Source: Caldimonas tepidiphila
Lineage (GTDB): Bacteria; Pseudomonadota; Gammaproteobacteria; Burkholderiales; Burkholderiaceae_C
Assembly (NCBI RefSeq): GCF_003569765.1
Contig: NZ_QXMG01000014.1
Location: 1-64,000, forward strand
Length of the DNA stretch: 64,000 nt
Reading direction: 5' to 3'
This document shows, in pieces, positions 17,289 through 24,627 of the stretch; position 1 is the stretch's first letter; each line of letters opens with the position of its first letter. The position numbers and the translations under genes are program-made. A model generated the notes under the pieces. That model worked only from the letters and a program-made list of their open reading frames with translations. It searched no databases and had not been told where the DNA came from.

Positions 17289-17808
17289 TCCCTGGCCTCC
17301 CGGTGATCGCGAAGCCCAGCCCGGGCCACGCCGCCGCGAATTCGTCCTGACGCATCTCGTAGTTTCCGAAACTCGGATCGGAGATGGACACGGTGCCTTC
17401 CCCCACCTTGCGCACGACCACGAAATGCGGGTACCCGCGCAGCTGCAGCGGCACGATCATCGGCAGCGCGCCGGCCAGATCCTCCAGCCCCATGCCCTCA
17501 TAGCCCTCGCTCTCGAAACCGAGCTGCGAGACGTAACGCTTCATGTCGAGCAGCGAGAAGCCGCCGCGGTAGCGCACGCGCAGCGGGTCGGTGCGGCGCA
17601 GCATGCCGTGCGCAACCTGCTTTTCCGAAACGGGAAAATTCCTGTAATAAGTCAGAACGGTGGCGAGCGCCGCGGCACCGCAACTGTTGTCCCATTGCTG
17701 GATGATCACGTTTTCATGGCGGCGCTCGAGCAGCGAGCGCACCGGGCGCTCCGCCTGGACGGCCGCGGAAAACACCAGCAGCCCGATGAGAAGGAATTTC
17801 GATTTCAT
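17275..17808 (-). CDS. Periplasmic C39-family peptidase, FapD-like
   Basis: A 177-residue protein with a signal peptide (residues 1-19, AAVQA) and a complete C39 papain-like core. Gln37 or Gln38 is the oxyanion residue, Cys43 is the nucleophile in DNSCGAAALATVL, and His128 (PHFVVV) and Asp144 (SISDPSFG) complete the triad. There is no ABC transporter fused to it, so it acts alone in the periplasm, as in the fap system, rather than as a bacteriocin-exporter domain. It probably matures the small secreted protein encoded just upstream. The start MKSKF lacks a nearby Shine-Dalgarno sequence, and a strong hairpin precedes it, which suggests lower expression than the substrate gene. Confidence 0.82.
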   Translation of the reverse strand: MKSKFLLIGLLVFSAAVQAERPVRSLLERRHENVIIQQWDNSCGAAALATVLTYYRNFPVSEKQVAHGMLRRTDPLRVRYRGGFSLLDMKRYVSQLGFESEGYEGMGLEDLAGALPMIVPLQLRGYPHFVVVRKVGEGTVSISDPSFGNYEMRQDEFAAAWPGLGFAITGRPGNGSP

Positions 17809-17821
17809 GAAAATAATGGAA

Positions 17822-17851
17822 AGAAGGGCCGGAAATCCTTCCGCCCCTTCT
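17822..17851 (-). terminator. Strong hairpin between the small secreted protein and the C39 peptidase (partial terminator or attenuator)
   Basis: A 13-base inverted repeat with one mismatch, AGAAGGGCCGGAA (17822-17834) against TTCCGCCCCTTCT (17839-17851), with a 4-base loop. Read on the minus strand, it is followed by a T-rich run (TTCCATTATTTT) leading into the next start codon. It could let most transcripts end after the small protein while some continue into the peptidase and outer membrane genes. Confidence 0.6.
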
Positions 17852-17869
17852 CCGGTTTTCGATCAGCAG

Positions 17870-18196
17870 TCACCGGCCTGTGGATCCGGTCGGATTGGTG
17901 TTGATCCTTGACGCTCCGGGCGGCAGGTTGAAGTTGGCCAGCTTGGAAGGAGAGGTGGCGCCGGAGCCACTGCCCGGATTCGAGGCGTCCGCCCCGTTGC
18001 CCCAGCCGTTGTTGCCGCAGACCCCGCCACGGCAGTTGGTCGGAATCGCTGGTGGACAATAGGGCGGCGGTGGCGGGGTGTAGGTGCCTGCCACCACCTC
18101 GTCGAGCTGGGCATTCGTCATTTTCCTCGGTTCAGCGGCCGCGGGAAGCGACAACAGCGCACTCAGCGCAACGATGGAGCCTAAGACCTTGAGCAT
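17870..18196 (-). CDS. Small secreted protein with Sec signal and double-glycine-like motif (candidate C39 substrate)
   Basis: A 108-residue protein with an excellent ribosome site (TGGAGGTTGTT before ATG). A Sec signal peptide spans residues 1-21 (cleavage after Pro-Ala-Ala-Ala). Directly after it comes MTNAQLDEVVAG (26-37), closely resembling the leader-end motif L-x-x-(E/D)-x-L-x-x-V-x-G-G used by C39 peptidases, here ending Ala-Gly. The presumed mature part starts TYTPPPPPYCPP, has three Cys (47, 55, 60) and is rich in Gly, Asn, Ser and Pro. It has no long imperfect repeats like FapB or FapC. It heads a three-gene minus-strand unit with the C39 peptidase and barrel protein. The role as exported substrate is inferred. 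Confidence 0.72.
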   Translation of the reverse strand: MLKVLGSIVALSALLSLPAAAEPRKMTNAQLDEVVAGTYTPPPPPYCPPAIPTNCRGGVCGNNGWGNGADASNPGSGSGATSPSKLANFNLPPGASRINTNPTGSTGR

Positions 18197-18693
18197 AACA
18201 ACCTCCAGGTGAAATAGCCGCCATGCGGCATATCGGAAATCGCGCATTCCGGATCGGGATCCGGGCTTGAAACTCTCTGCCGATTTCGAGGCTGCGGCAA
18301 GCCAAGACCCCGATAGGGGCGCATGATAAGAGTCGAGCGCCTCCATGTTCCAGGATGTTTCCTGATCGGCAAGAAAACACCATCCTGCCCATCGTTGTTA
18401 CATATTGGAACCGGATATTTCCACTTCAAGAAGTTATTCCGCTCCGCCCAGCGTTCCCGGCGCCTGCGCCCCTGGGCCCCTCCGGCTCGAGGCAGACCCG
18501 GGAATTCTTCCGCAGGCCTGCCCCATGGCGGCGGGCTCCTGTGCGGGCTCGGGGTCCGCCCCAGCACGCCGAAACGAAGGCGAAGCCGCAGAATAGGGGC
18601 CGGAAACGCACGGACCGCGCACGGCCGGTGCGCCCTCCGGCATCCCCAGGCCTCGGACAGCCGGGGCACCGGCCTCGTCCGACACGGAACTCC
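18197..18693. other. Divergent intergenic region between the fap-like unit and the histidine kinase
   Basis: No gene is supported in these 497 bases. The left half (18200-18440) is clearly AT-richer than the surroundings and must hold the promoter of the minus-strand secretion unit. A possible minus-strand -10 (TATCAT, on the plus strand ATGATA at about 18323-18328) has only a weak TGGAAC-like -35. A CCCC-GATA-GGGG hairpin lies at about 18308-18319. The right half (18440-18690) is GC-rich and open in several frames. The kinase reading frame could extend upstream, but its GAF domain starts after 18694. Confidence 0.5.
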
Positions 18694-20259
18694 ATGCGAA
18701 TCGCACCCCTGACCGAAGACGAAGACGCCCGGATCGCGCTGCTGTCGTCGATCGACATCCTCGACTCCGCCCCCGAGGACTGCTTCGACCGCGTCACCCG
18801 CCTGGCGGCCCGCCTGCTGGACACACCGATCGCGCTCGTGACGCTGATCGACGAGCACCGCCAGTGGTTCAAGTCCCGGGTCGGGCTGCAGGTCGCGGAA
18901 ACGCCGCGCGACCTGTCCTTCTGCGCGCATGCGCTTCACCGCGAGGGCACCTTCGTCGTGCCGGACGCCACGCGCGACGAGCGCTTCTTCGACAACCCGC
19001 TGGTCACCGGGGCGCCCTACATCCGCTTTTATGCGGGCGTGCCGCTGCGCTCGAGCGAAGGCGTCCCCCTGGGCGTGCTCTGCGTGATCGATCAGAAGGC
19101 CCGGCAACTCGCCCCGCAGGACGAGGAGACGCTGCAGGACCTGGCCGCGCTGCTGAGCCAGGAGCTGGTGCGCCGGGAGATGGCAGCGAAGGCACGCGCC
19201 TCGATGAGCTTCCATCTCGAGACCGATGCGAGGGGAGCGTCCCCGGTCTTCAGGTACGCGAGCGAGAAGCTGGCGGAACTCGTGGGCTGCACTCCCCGGG
19301 ACCTGTGCCGCGATGCCGGCCTGTTCCTGCGCGGCATCGCACCTGAGCACCGCGAACGGCTGAGGGCCCTGGCGAGCCGCGCCGCCGCCAGCAACACCGG
19401 AGGCAGCTGCCAGCTTCGCCTGGTCCGCGCGGAGGGCGAGCCGATGTGGTGCGAGATCAACGCCGTGCCCCGCCGGCTGCCCGACGGTCGCATCCGCTGG
19501 AGCGGCTACCTCGCCGATGTGACGCACGACCGGCGGATCCAGGAACGGATCCGCGAGAACGACAAGCTGCGCCTGGGCTCGATGCTCGCGATGGGCGTCG
19601 CCCACGACTTCAACAACCTGCTCGGCACCCTGAGGGGCTCGCTCGAGCTGGCGCTGCTGGACGCGCCCGCGGACTCGCGGCAGCAGCGCCACCTGAGCCG
19701 CGCGCTCCAGGCCTCGGAACGGGCGGCCACGCTGGTTCGGCAGCTGCTCGACTACGCTCGCCAGACCCCGTCCCGGCCGGTCGCGCTGCGCCTCGGGTCC
19801 TTCCTGCACGAGCTGCGCCCGCTGCTCGAGCTGGCGCTCCCGGCGCCGGTCGGGCTCGCCATCGAGGTGGCGCAGGAGTGCGAGGTCGCGGCCGACGTGA
19901 TCCAGCTGGAGCAGGTGCTGCTCAACCTGGTGAGGAACGCGGGCCACGCGCTGCGGGGCCGCGGGGCCCAGGACGTCGAGCTGCTGCTCGACGCGCTCCC
20001 CGCCGACCGCAGCCCGCTCAAGTGTCCGAGCGCGCGGCTGCGCGTCAGGGACCATGGCTGCGGCATCGCCGCCGAACACCTCGGGGACGTGTTCCAGCCC
20101 TTCTTCACCACCAAGCCGGTCGGGGAGGGAACGGGGCTGGGCCTGGCGGCCACGCAGGGCATCGTGACCGGCCACGGCGGCCGCATCGAGGTGCAGAGCA
20201 CGCCGGGCGTCTCCACCACCTTCACCGTGTGGCTGCCGCTGGCCGCCGCGAGCGCCTAG
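18694..20259 (+). CDS. Soluble GAF-PAS sensor histidine kinase
   Basis: A 521-residue cytoplasmic kinase with no membrane helix. A GAF domain (about 20-165) begins with the typical SIDILDSAPEDCFDRVTRLA, a PAS-like domain covers about 175-285, and a dimerisation domain with phospho-acceptor His304 (GVAHDFNNLLGTL) is followed by an ATPase domain (about 400-518) with N box (NLVRNAGHAL), G1 box (DHGCGI) and G2 box (GEGTGLGLA). The HDFNNLL motif is that of hybrid or NtrB-type kinases. There is no receiver domain or response-regulator gene nearby, so the partner is elsewhere. The start MRIAPLTEDED was set by the GAF boundary; no strong ribosome site is visible. Signals could be redox or small ligands via the GAF domain. 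Confidence 0.85.
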   Translation: MRIAPLTEDEDARIALLSSIDILDSAPEDCFDRVTRLAARLLDTPIALVTLIDEHRQWFKSRVGLQVAETPRDLSFCAHALHREGTFVVPDATRDERFFDNPLVTGAPYIRFYAGVPLRSSEGVPLGVLCVIDQKARQLAPQDEETLQDLAALLSQELVRREMAAKARASMSFHLETDARGASPVFRYASEKLAELVGCTPRDLCRDAGLFLRGIAPEHRERLRALASRAAASNTGGSCQLRLVRAEGEPMWCEINAVPRRLPDGRIRWSGYLADVTHDRRIQERIRENDKLRLGSMLAMGVAHDFNNLLGTLRGSLELALLDAPADSRQQRHLSRALQASERAATLVRQLLDYARQTPSRPVALRLGSFLHELRPLLELALPAPVGLAIEVAQECEVAADVIQLEQVLLNLVRNAGHALRGRGAQDVELLLDALPADRSPLKCPSARLRVRDHGCGIAAEHLGDVFQPFFTTKPVGEGTGLGLAATQGIVTGHGGRIEVQSTPGVSTTFTVWLPLAAASA

Positions 20260-20374
20260 CAGGGTCCTTCCTGCGCCCGCGGCCCGCTGCCGGGCGCGGC
20301 GTCGTGGGCCCCCCCCTGGAACGTCGCTTGCCCGGGATGAGGCTTCAGCACGCTTCAGCACACGAGGTGGAACC

Positions 20375-21196
20375 ATGGACACACGGAAAGATGCTCTCCA
20401 GCTGGCCGCCAGCGCCGCGATCGGCGCACTGGCGATGTACCTGATGGACCCGGATCGAGGCCGCAGGCGCCGCGCCCGGCTCGGCAACGCGATGACGGAT
20501 CTCCCGCATCGCATGCGGCCGGAAGCCGGCCTCCTGCCGCACGCCCGGCGAGGCCACCGCCTCGACCTCGACCTGCAGGAATCCATGCCTCACAGCACCG
20601 GCGGCGTGGGACTGCTCTCCCTGCTCGCCGGCGCGGCCGCGGCGGCGTATGCCTGGCGCCGCTTCGGCTCGGGCCAAGGCGCGGCAGACAGCCGGATCGA
20701 GGTGAGCCAGTCGATCGAGATCGATGCCCCGATGGAGACGGTGTTCGACCTCTGGTCGAATTACGAGAATTTCCCGCGCTTCATGTCGAACGTGGAAGAA
20801 GTGCGCCCGCTCGGCGGCAGGCGCTCGCACTGGGTCGTCAAGGGGCCGGCGGGCAGCCGGGTAGAGTTCGACTCGGTGCTCGTCACCAGCGAGCGCCCGC
20901 GCCTGCTGAGGTGGAACAGCGAGCCCGACAGCCAGGTGCAGCACGAAGGCATGGTCCGGCTCGAGCCGTCGGGGCATGGCACGCGCGCCACCGTGCACAT
21001 GGGCTATCGCCCGCCGGCCGGTGCGCTGGGCCATGCGGTCGCCTCGCTGTTCGGCCGCAATCCGGACCAGGAGCTGGCGGACGACCTGCGGCGGATGAAA
21101 GCCTTCATCGAGACCGGCGTCCCGGCAAGCGATGCGGCACAGCGCCCTGGCCAGACGCCGCTGATGACGTCCGAGCAGGCGGGCGCGCGCCTGTGA
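20375..21196 (+). CDS. SRPBCC-family (polyketide cyclase/dehydrase-like) protein with MYLMDP membrane motif
   Basis: A 273-residue protein with GAGGTGG before the ATG. A short N-terminal hydrophobic helix ends in MYLMDPDRGRRRR (about 21-33), nearly the same as the motif in the BON protein at 8798-9820. A second hydrophobic segment lies at about 75-92 (GGVGLLSLLAGAAAAAYAW). An SRPBCC/START-like domain covers about 107-240, with IEVSQSIEIDAPMETVFDLW at its start. SRPBCC domains bind hydrophobic ligands. Together with the anchor this suggests a membrane-associated lipid-related stress protein. The function is inferred, not known. It lies in an area dense with small stress-associated genes. Confidence 0.8.
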   Translation: MDTRKDALQLAASAAIGALAMYLMDPDRGRRRRARLGNAMTDLPHRMRPEAGLLPHARRGHRLDLDLQESMPHSTGGVGLLSLLAGAAAAAYAWRRFGSGQGAADSRIEVSQSIEIDAPMETVFDLWSNYENFPRFMSNVEEVRPLGGRRSHWVVKGPAGSRVEFDSVLVTSERPRLLRWNSEPDSQVQHEGMVRLEPSGHGTRATVHMGYRPPAGALGHAVASLFGRNPDQELADDLRRMKAFIETGVPASDAAQRPGQTPLMTSEQAGARL

Positions 21197-21327
21197 GGCG
21201 GCGGCGGGATCGGGCATCCCTTGGCGACGAGGGCCACCGCCATCCGACCCCCCGCCGCGCCCGGCTCACGCCGTGCTTCCGCACCGACGGCAGCGCCGTC
21301 GGTGCCCACGCAAGGAAGATTCCCGAC

Positions 21328-21582
21328 ATGACAAGCGAATTCCTCACCGGCCAAGCCGGGCCGGGACCCGACGTCGCCCCCTCGCCGTCCCCCTCGAGGC
21401 CCGGTCCCGACGTGGTGCCGAACCCGATCGGTCCCGACATCCAGCCGCCCTCGCCGGCACCCGAGATCGTGCCCGCATCGCCCCCGGACGTCGGACCGCC
21501 CTCGACGGCGCCCGAGATCACGCCCGGCACCACGGGCCCGGAGATCACGCCTCCCGGCACGATTCCCGAGGTGAGCGCCTGA
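21328..21582 (+). CDS. Proline-rich hexad-repeat protein
   Basis: An 84-residue protein with no signal peptide or membrane segment, built almost wholly from a repeated six-residue unit (G/A/P)-P-(D/E)-(I/V)-x-P. Copies read GPDVAP, GPDVVP, GPDIQP, APEIVP, PPDVGP, APEITP and GPEITP, ending in IPEVSA. Only the first nine residues (MTSEFLTGQ) fall outside the pattern. AAGGAAG lies 10 bases before the ATG, which supports expression. Such acidic proline repeats form extended polyproline-type chains and may act as a spacer or binding platform. No family is recognised. It lies between the SRPBCC gene and a convergent erythromycin-esterase-like gene. Confidence 0.6.
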   Translation: MTSEFLTGQAGPGPDVAPSPSPSRPGPDVVPNPIGPDIQPPSPAPEIVPASPPDVGPPSTAPEITPGTTGPEITPPGTIPEVSA

Positions 21583-21617
21583 GCAGAGCGGCCGGCGCAC
21601 GCCCCCGCATGCGCCGC

Positions 21618-21650
21618 ATCGGCGCCGCCCCTCGCCGGGGCGACGCCGAT
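21618..21650. terminator. Strong hairpin between convergent genes
   Basis: The stem is ATCGGCG-c-CGCCCC against GGGGCG-a-CGCCGAT, 13 pairs with one mismatch and a 5-base loop. It lies in the 73-base gap between the convergent proline-rich and erythromycin-esterase-like genes. There is no T-run on either side, so if it terminates transcription it does so as a pausing hairpin or barrier working in both directions. Confidence 0.45.
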
Positions 21651-21655
21651 GACGG

Positions 21656-22999
21656 CTAGATGCCGGTCGGGTAGGTCTCCGGCTCGGTGCGCGGCTGCCA
21701 CAGCGAGGACGGGTCCAGCGGCGTCACCGCGCGCGTCTCGTCCAGGTGCACCACCGCGTCGAACTGCTCCGACAGGGAGGCGCGGAAGTAGTGGCTCATC
21801 AGCTCGTTGTCGGGGCGGTAGATCACCCCGATCGCCCGCTCGAGCCGGCTCGCCGCGAGCGGCCGCGCCAGCTCGCCCTGCAGCGGCAGGAAGAAGGCGT
21901 CGAGCTCGCTGTCGTGCAGCAGGCCCTCGATGCTGTCGTCGCGCGAGGGCCGCACCGGCTTGAGCTCGGCGGGCTCGCCCCAGTCCGAGGCGGCCGCGAC
22001 CGTGCCGGTGTGGGTCGTGAAGCCGAGCAGGAAGGTCTCGCCGGGCGCGCAGGCGCGCTGGCGCACCAGCTGCCCGAGGTTGAGCTGGCCGCGCTGCGCC
22101 GCCTGCGTCGCGCGAGCGTCGCCGATGTGCGAGTTGTGGGCCCACACGACGATCCTCGCCGGGCGGCCGCGCTGCCGGGCGATGTGCTCCTCGAGCGCCG
22201 CCAGCGTGTCGGCCATGTGCGTGTCGCGCAGGTTCCACGAATGGGTGCGGCCGTCGAACATCGTGCGGTAGTAGCGCTCGGCGTTGCAGACCACCTTCGC
22301 GTTCTGCTGCGCGTAGAAGAGCTCGTCGGCGCCGCCCGGCGCGTCGGCCGGCAGCCGCCGCGCGAGGTCCTCCGACATCTCGCGCAGTTGCTGCTCGGCC
22401 TCGCGCTCGCAGTCCTCGGTCAGGCCCGCGCTCGTCGAGAAGCCGTACTCCTGCGGCTCGAGCGACAGGCCGTCGAAGCAGGCGTAGCGGCTGCGCGCGC
22501 GGCGGGCCGCCTCGGTGTCGACCTTCTCGAGGTAGCGGATCACCGAGTGCATCGAGTTGTGCAGGCTGTAGAGGTCGAGCCCGAAGAAGCCGACGCGGCC
22601 GAGCGGCTCGCGCACCGAGTCGTTGTGGCCGCGCAGCCACTCCACCAGGTCGCGCGTCTCCTCGTTGCGCCACATCCAGCGCGGAAAGCGCATGAAGCCG
22701 CCGAGCGCCTCGTCGGCGCTGTCCAGGTCCGACAGGCCCTGCACGTAGCGGCTCACGCGCAGCGCGTCGGGCCAGTCGGCCTCGACCGCGACCGCGTCGA
22801 AGCCCTTGTCGAGGATCAGCCGCTTCGTGATCTCGGCGCGCAGGCGGTAGAACTCGTGCGTGCCGTGGGTCGCCTCGCCGAGCAGCACCAGGCGCGCGTC
22901 GCCGATGCGCTCGATGATGGGCGCGACGTCGCGCAGACCCTGCAGCGGATGCGCCTGTTGCCGGATCGCCCGGACCAGGTCCGGGGGTTGGCTGCTCAT
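21656..22999 (-). CDS. Erythromycin-esterase-like family protein
   Basis: A 447-residue protein of the EreA-like/succinoglycan-biosynthesis superfamily. The signature GEATHGTHEFYRLRAEI (residues 41-57; Glu42, His45 and His48 are the conserved polar residues) and the later IVVWAHNSHIGDARAT block are both intact. Most chromosomal members are not macrolide-resistance enzymes; their natural substrate is unknown. The ATG at 22999 has AGGAGG about 11 bases upstream, and a TTG six bases upstream of the ATG is an alternative start with better spacing. Its neighbours are small stress-type genes, not resistance or mobile genes, so an antibiotic role should not be assumed. Confidence 0.85.
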   Translation of the reverse strand: MSSQPPDLVRAIRQQAHPLQGLRDVAPIIERIGDARLVLLGEATHGTHEFYRLRAEITKRLILDKGFDAVAVEADWPDALRVSRYVQGLSDLDSADEALGGFMRFPRWMWRNEETRDLVEWLRGHNDSVREPLGRVGFFGLDLYSLHNSMHSVIRYLEKVDTEAARRARSRYACFDGLSLEPQEYGFSTSAGLTEDCEREAEQQLREMSEDLARRLPADAPGGADELFYAQQNAKVVCNAERYYRTMFDGRTHSWNLRDTHMADTLAALEEHIARQRGRPARIVVWAHNSHIGDARATQAAQRGQLNLGQLVRQRACAPGETFLLGFTTHTGTVAAASDWGEPAELKPVRPSRDDSIEGLLHDSELDAFFLPLQGELARPLAASRLERAIGVIYRPDNELMSHYFRASLSEQFDAVVHLDETRAVTPLDPSSLWQPRTEPETYPTGI

Positions 23000-23272
23000 G
23001 TCCAAGATGTCCTCCTCATGTGGGATCAGCGTGGTGGATAGGCGATGGGGCAGCCTGCGCGGCCGCATCGCCCGGTGTGCCGGAGTGAGCAACCGGCATA
23101 CCGCCCTCGACGCCACAGGAGGGGCGTGAGCGCGAGAGGGGGGAGGACAGGGGGACGCGAGACGGGCAGGGGCGGGCCGCCGCGGCAGCCCGGCCTTGCC
23201 GCTCATGGGGGAAAGCGGCCGTTCGAGGGAAAGCGTGCGCCTGCCTGCGACGGCAGGCAGGCGCGGCGGCTC

Positions 23273-23893
23273 TCAGACGTTGCGGATCACCACCAGCCGC
23301 GACAGGCCGAAGATGTTCACCGGCGTCACCGACTCGACCTTCCAGTCATGGGCGAGGATGTGCTGCTCGTAGGTGAAGTCCGAGCGGAAGCCGACCCGGT
23401 CGGCGAGCGAGCGCACCGCCTGCTCGAGGAACCACCAGAAGCGGCTGCCGCTGAAGTGGTTCAGCACGATGATCACGCCGTTCTTGCGGCACACGCGCCG
23501 GGCCTCGGCGACGAGCTGCGCCGGATTCGGCGTCACCGACAGCACGTAGGGCAGCGTCACGCAGTCGAAGCTGTGGTCGGGGAAGTCCATCTTCTCCGCG
23601 TCCATGTAGCGCAGCGTGATGTCGCGGTCGGGCAGCGAGGCGCTGCGCTTGCGCGCATGCTCGAGCATCTCCTCCGACAGGTCGATGCCGACCACACGGC
23701 TCGACGCCGGGTAGTCGAACAGGCTCAGGCCGGTGCCGATGCCGATCTCGAGCACCGACTTCGGCGCCATCGCCGCCGTCAGGCGTGTCATCGCCCGTCT
23801 CCCCGGCCCGAGCACCGCGCCGAAGGTCCAGTCGTAAATCGGCGCATAGGCGCGGTAGGTTCGGACAACCTGCTGTCGATTGATTGTGTTCAT
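23273..23893 (-). CDS. SAM-dependent methyltransferase, PmtA-like (phospholipid N-methyltransferase)
   Basis: A 206-residue class I methyltransferase with SAM-binding motif I VLEIGIGTGLSLF (about 46-58), acidic motif II (VVGIDLSEEML) and motif IV (FDCVTLPYVLS). Length and the N-terminal YRAYAPIYDWTFGAVLGPGRR segment match the Rhodobacter-type PmtA family, which methylates phosphatidylethanolamine towards phosphatidylcholine. Ubiquinone or generic methyltransferases are alternatives. It stands alone on the minus strand, about 270 bases beyond the erythromycin-esterase-like gene and in the same direction, so co-transcription with that gene is possible. Confidence 0.72.
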   Translation of the reverse strand: MNTINRQQVVRTYRAYAPIYDWTFGAVLGPGRRAMTRLTAAMAPKSVLEIGIGTGLSLFDYPASSRVVGIDLSEEMLEHARKRSASLPDRDITLRYMDAEKMDFPDHSFDCVTLPYVLSVTPNPAQLVAEARRVCRKNGVIIVLNHFSGSRFWWFLEQAVRSLADRVGFRSDFTYEQHILAHDWKVESVTPVNIFGLSRLVVIRNV

Positions 23894-24271
23894 GCCGGTC
23901 AGATAAGCCTATCCCTGTTGCACATCGGGTCCGCGGTCCTCGGGGAGCGCCGCGGGGTGTTCTTGTTTCGTCCGCCTGGCAGTGCATGTGCCGCACCGCC
24001 CGCGGACCGGCCGGCGCGGCGCCCGGGCCGCCCGCGGCATCCACGAAAGACCCTGCTGCGTCATCCGCGTCTCCGTGTTTACATCACAGATTGCGGGAAT
24101 TGCCAAATCCGGCACGTGCGCCAAGCAGCGCCAAGGGTACAGGCAGGCGAGCCGCGGCGCGGAAAAGATGTCCCGCATGCGCCGCGCAGCCCCCCGGCAC
24201 ACCGTTCGCCACCCACGGCAGGCAGGGACGGCGCCGACTGCCGCCCCCACCCGGACGGAGCGGTTGCAAAG
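23894..24271. other. Divergent intergenic region without a supported gene
   Basis: These 378 bases separate the methyltransferase (minus) from a small plus-strand gene. A local AT-rich patch around 24068-24110 (GTTTACATCACAGATTGCGGGAATTGCC) is the likeliest promoter zone. TTTACA could serve as a plus-strand -35, but the -10 is poor. Open frames across the region are low-complexity, Arg/Ala/Pro-rich and lack ribosome sites. Confidence 0.45.
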
Positions 24272-24520
24272 ATGAGCATCGTCGTTTTCTGGCTCGCCCC
24301 CGCGGACGATGAGCCCGGGGCGCCCGCCGGGCTGCTTCGCCCGCAGGCCCGGGCCTTCGGCAGCAGCGAACTCTCGCAGGCACTGGCGCATTGCGAGAGC
24401 CTGCGGCGCGCCGGCATGCGGCATGTCGCGATCTCGAGCGAGCCCGACGAGAGCGTGACGCTGCCCGGGGTCAGCGACGCGCTGCCCGAGGGCTACGACT
24501 GGAAGAAGCGGCGCGAGTGA
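24272..24520 (+). CDS. Small soluble protein of unknown function
   Basis: An 82-residue protein (MSIVVFWLAP...) without a signal peptide. It reads as a compact alpha/beta protein: strand (IVVFWLAP), helix (SSELSQALAHCESLRRAG), strand (RHVAISSE) and a C-terminal DALPEGYDWKKRRE tail. GGAG lies 11 bases before the ATG. The frame could be extended upstream, but the composition changes sharply before this Met. It is divergent from the methyltransferase and convergent with the cyanophycinase gene. I do not recognise the family. Confidence 0.6.
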   Translation: MSIVVFWLAPADDEPGAPAGLLRPQARAFGSSELSQALAHCESLRRAGMRHVAISSEPDESVTLPGVSDALPEGYDWKKRRE

Positions 24521-24627
24521 TCGCGGGATCGCGGGATGCGCGGGGGCGGGGCAGGGCCGGCAGCGGGGCGTTCGTCGCCGCCCCCGCCGACTCCGCCCGG
24601 CGGGCACGGACCGGGGCGCAGGCGCGC

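Noticed and set aside
17870-18196. Classical bacteriocin precursor
   Set aside because: It has a Sec signal before the double-glycine-like motif, the C39 peptidase is periplasmic and not fused to an ABC transporter, and there is no immunity gene.
21656-22999. Macrolide resistance gene
   Set aside because: The family name is misleading. There is no mobile element or resistance context, and most chromosomal homologues have unknown substrates.
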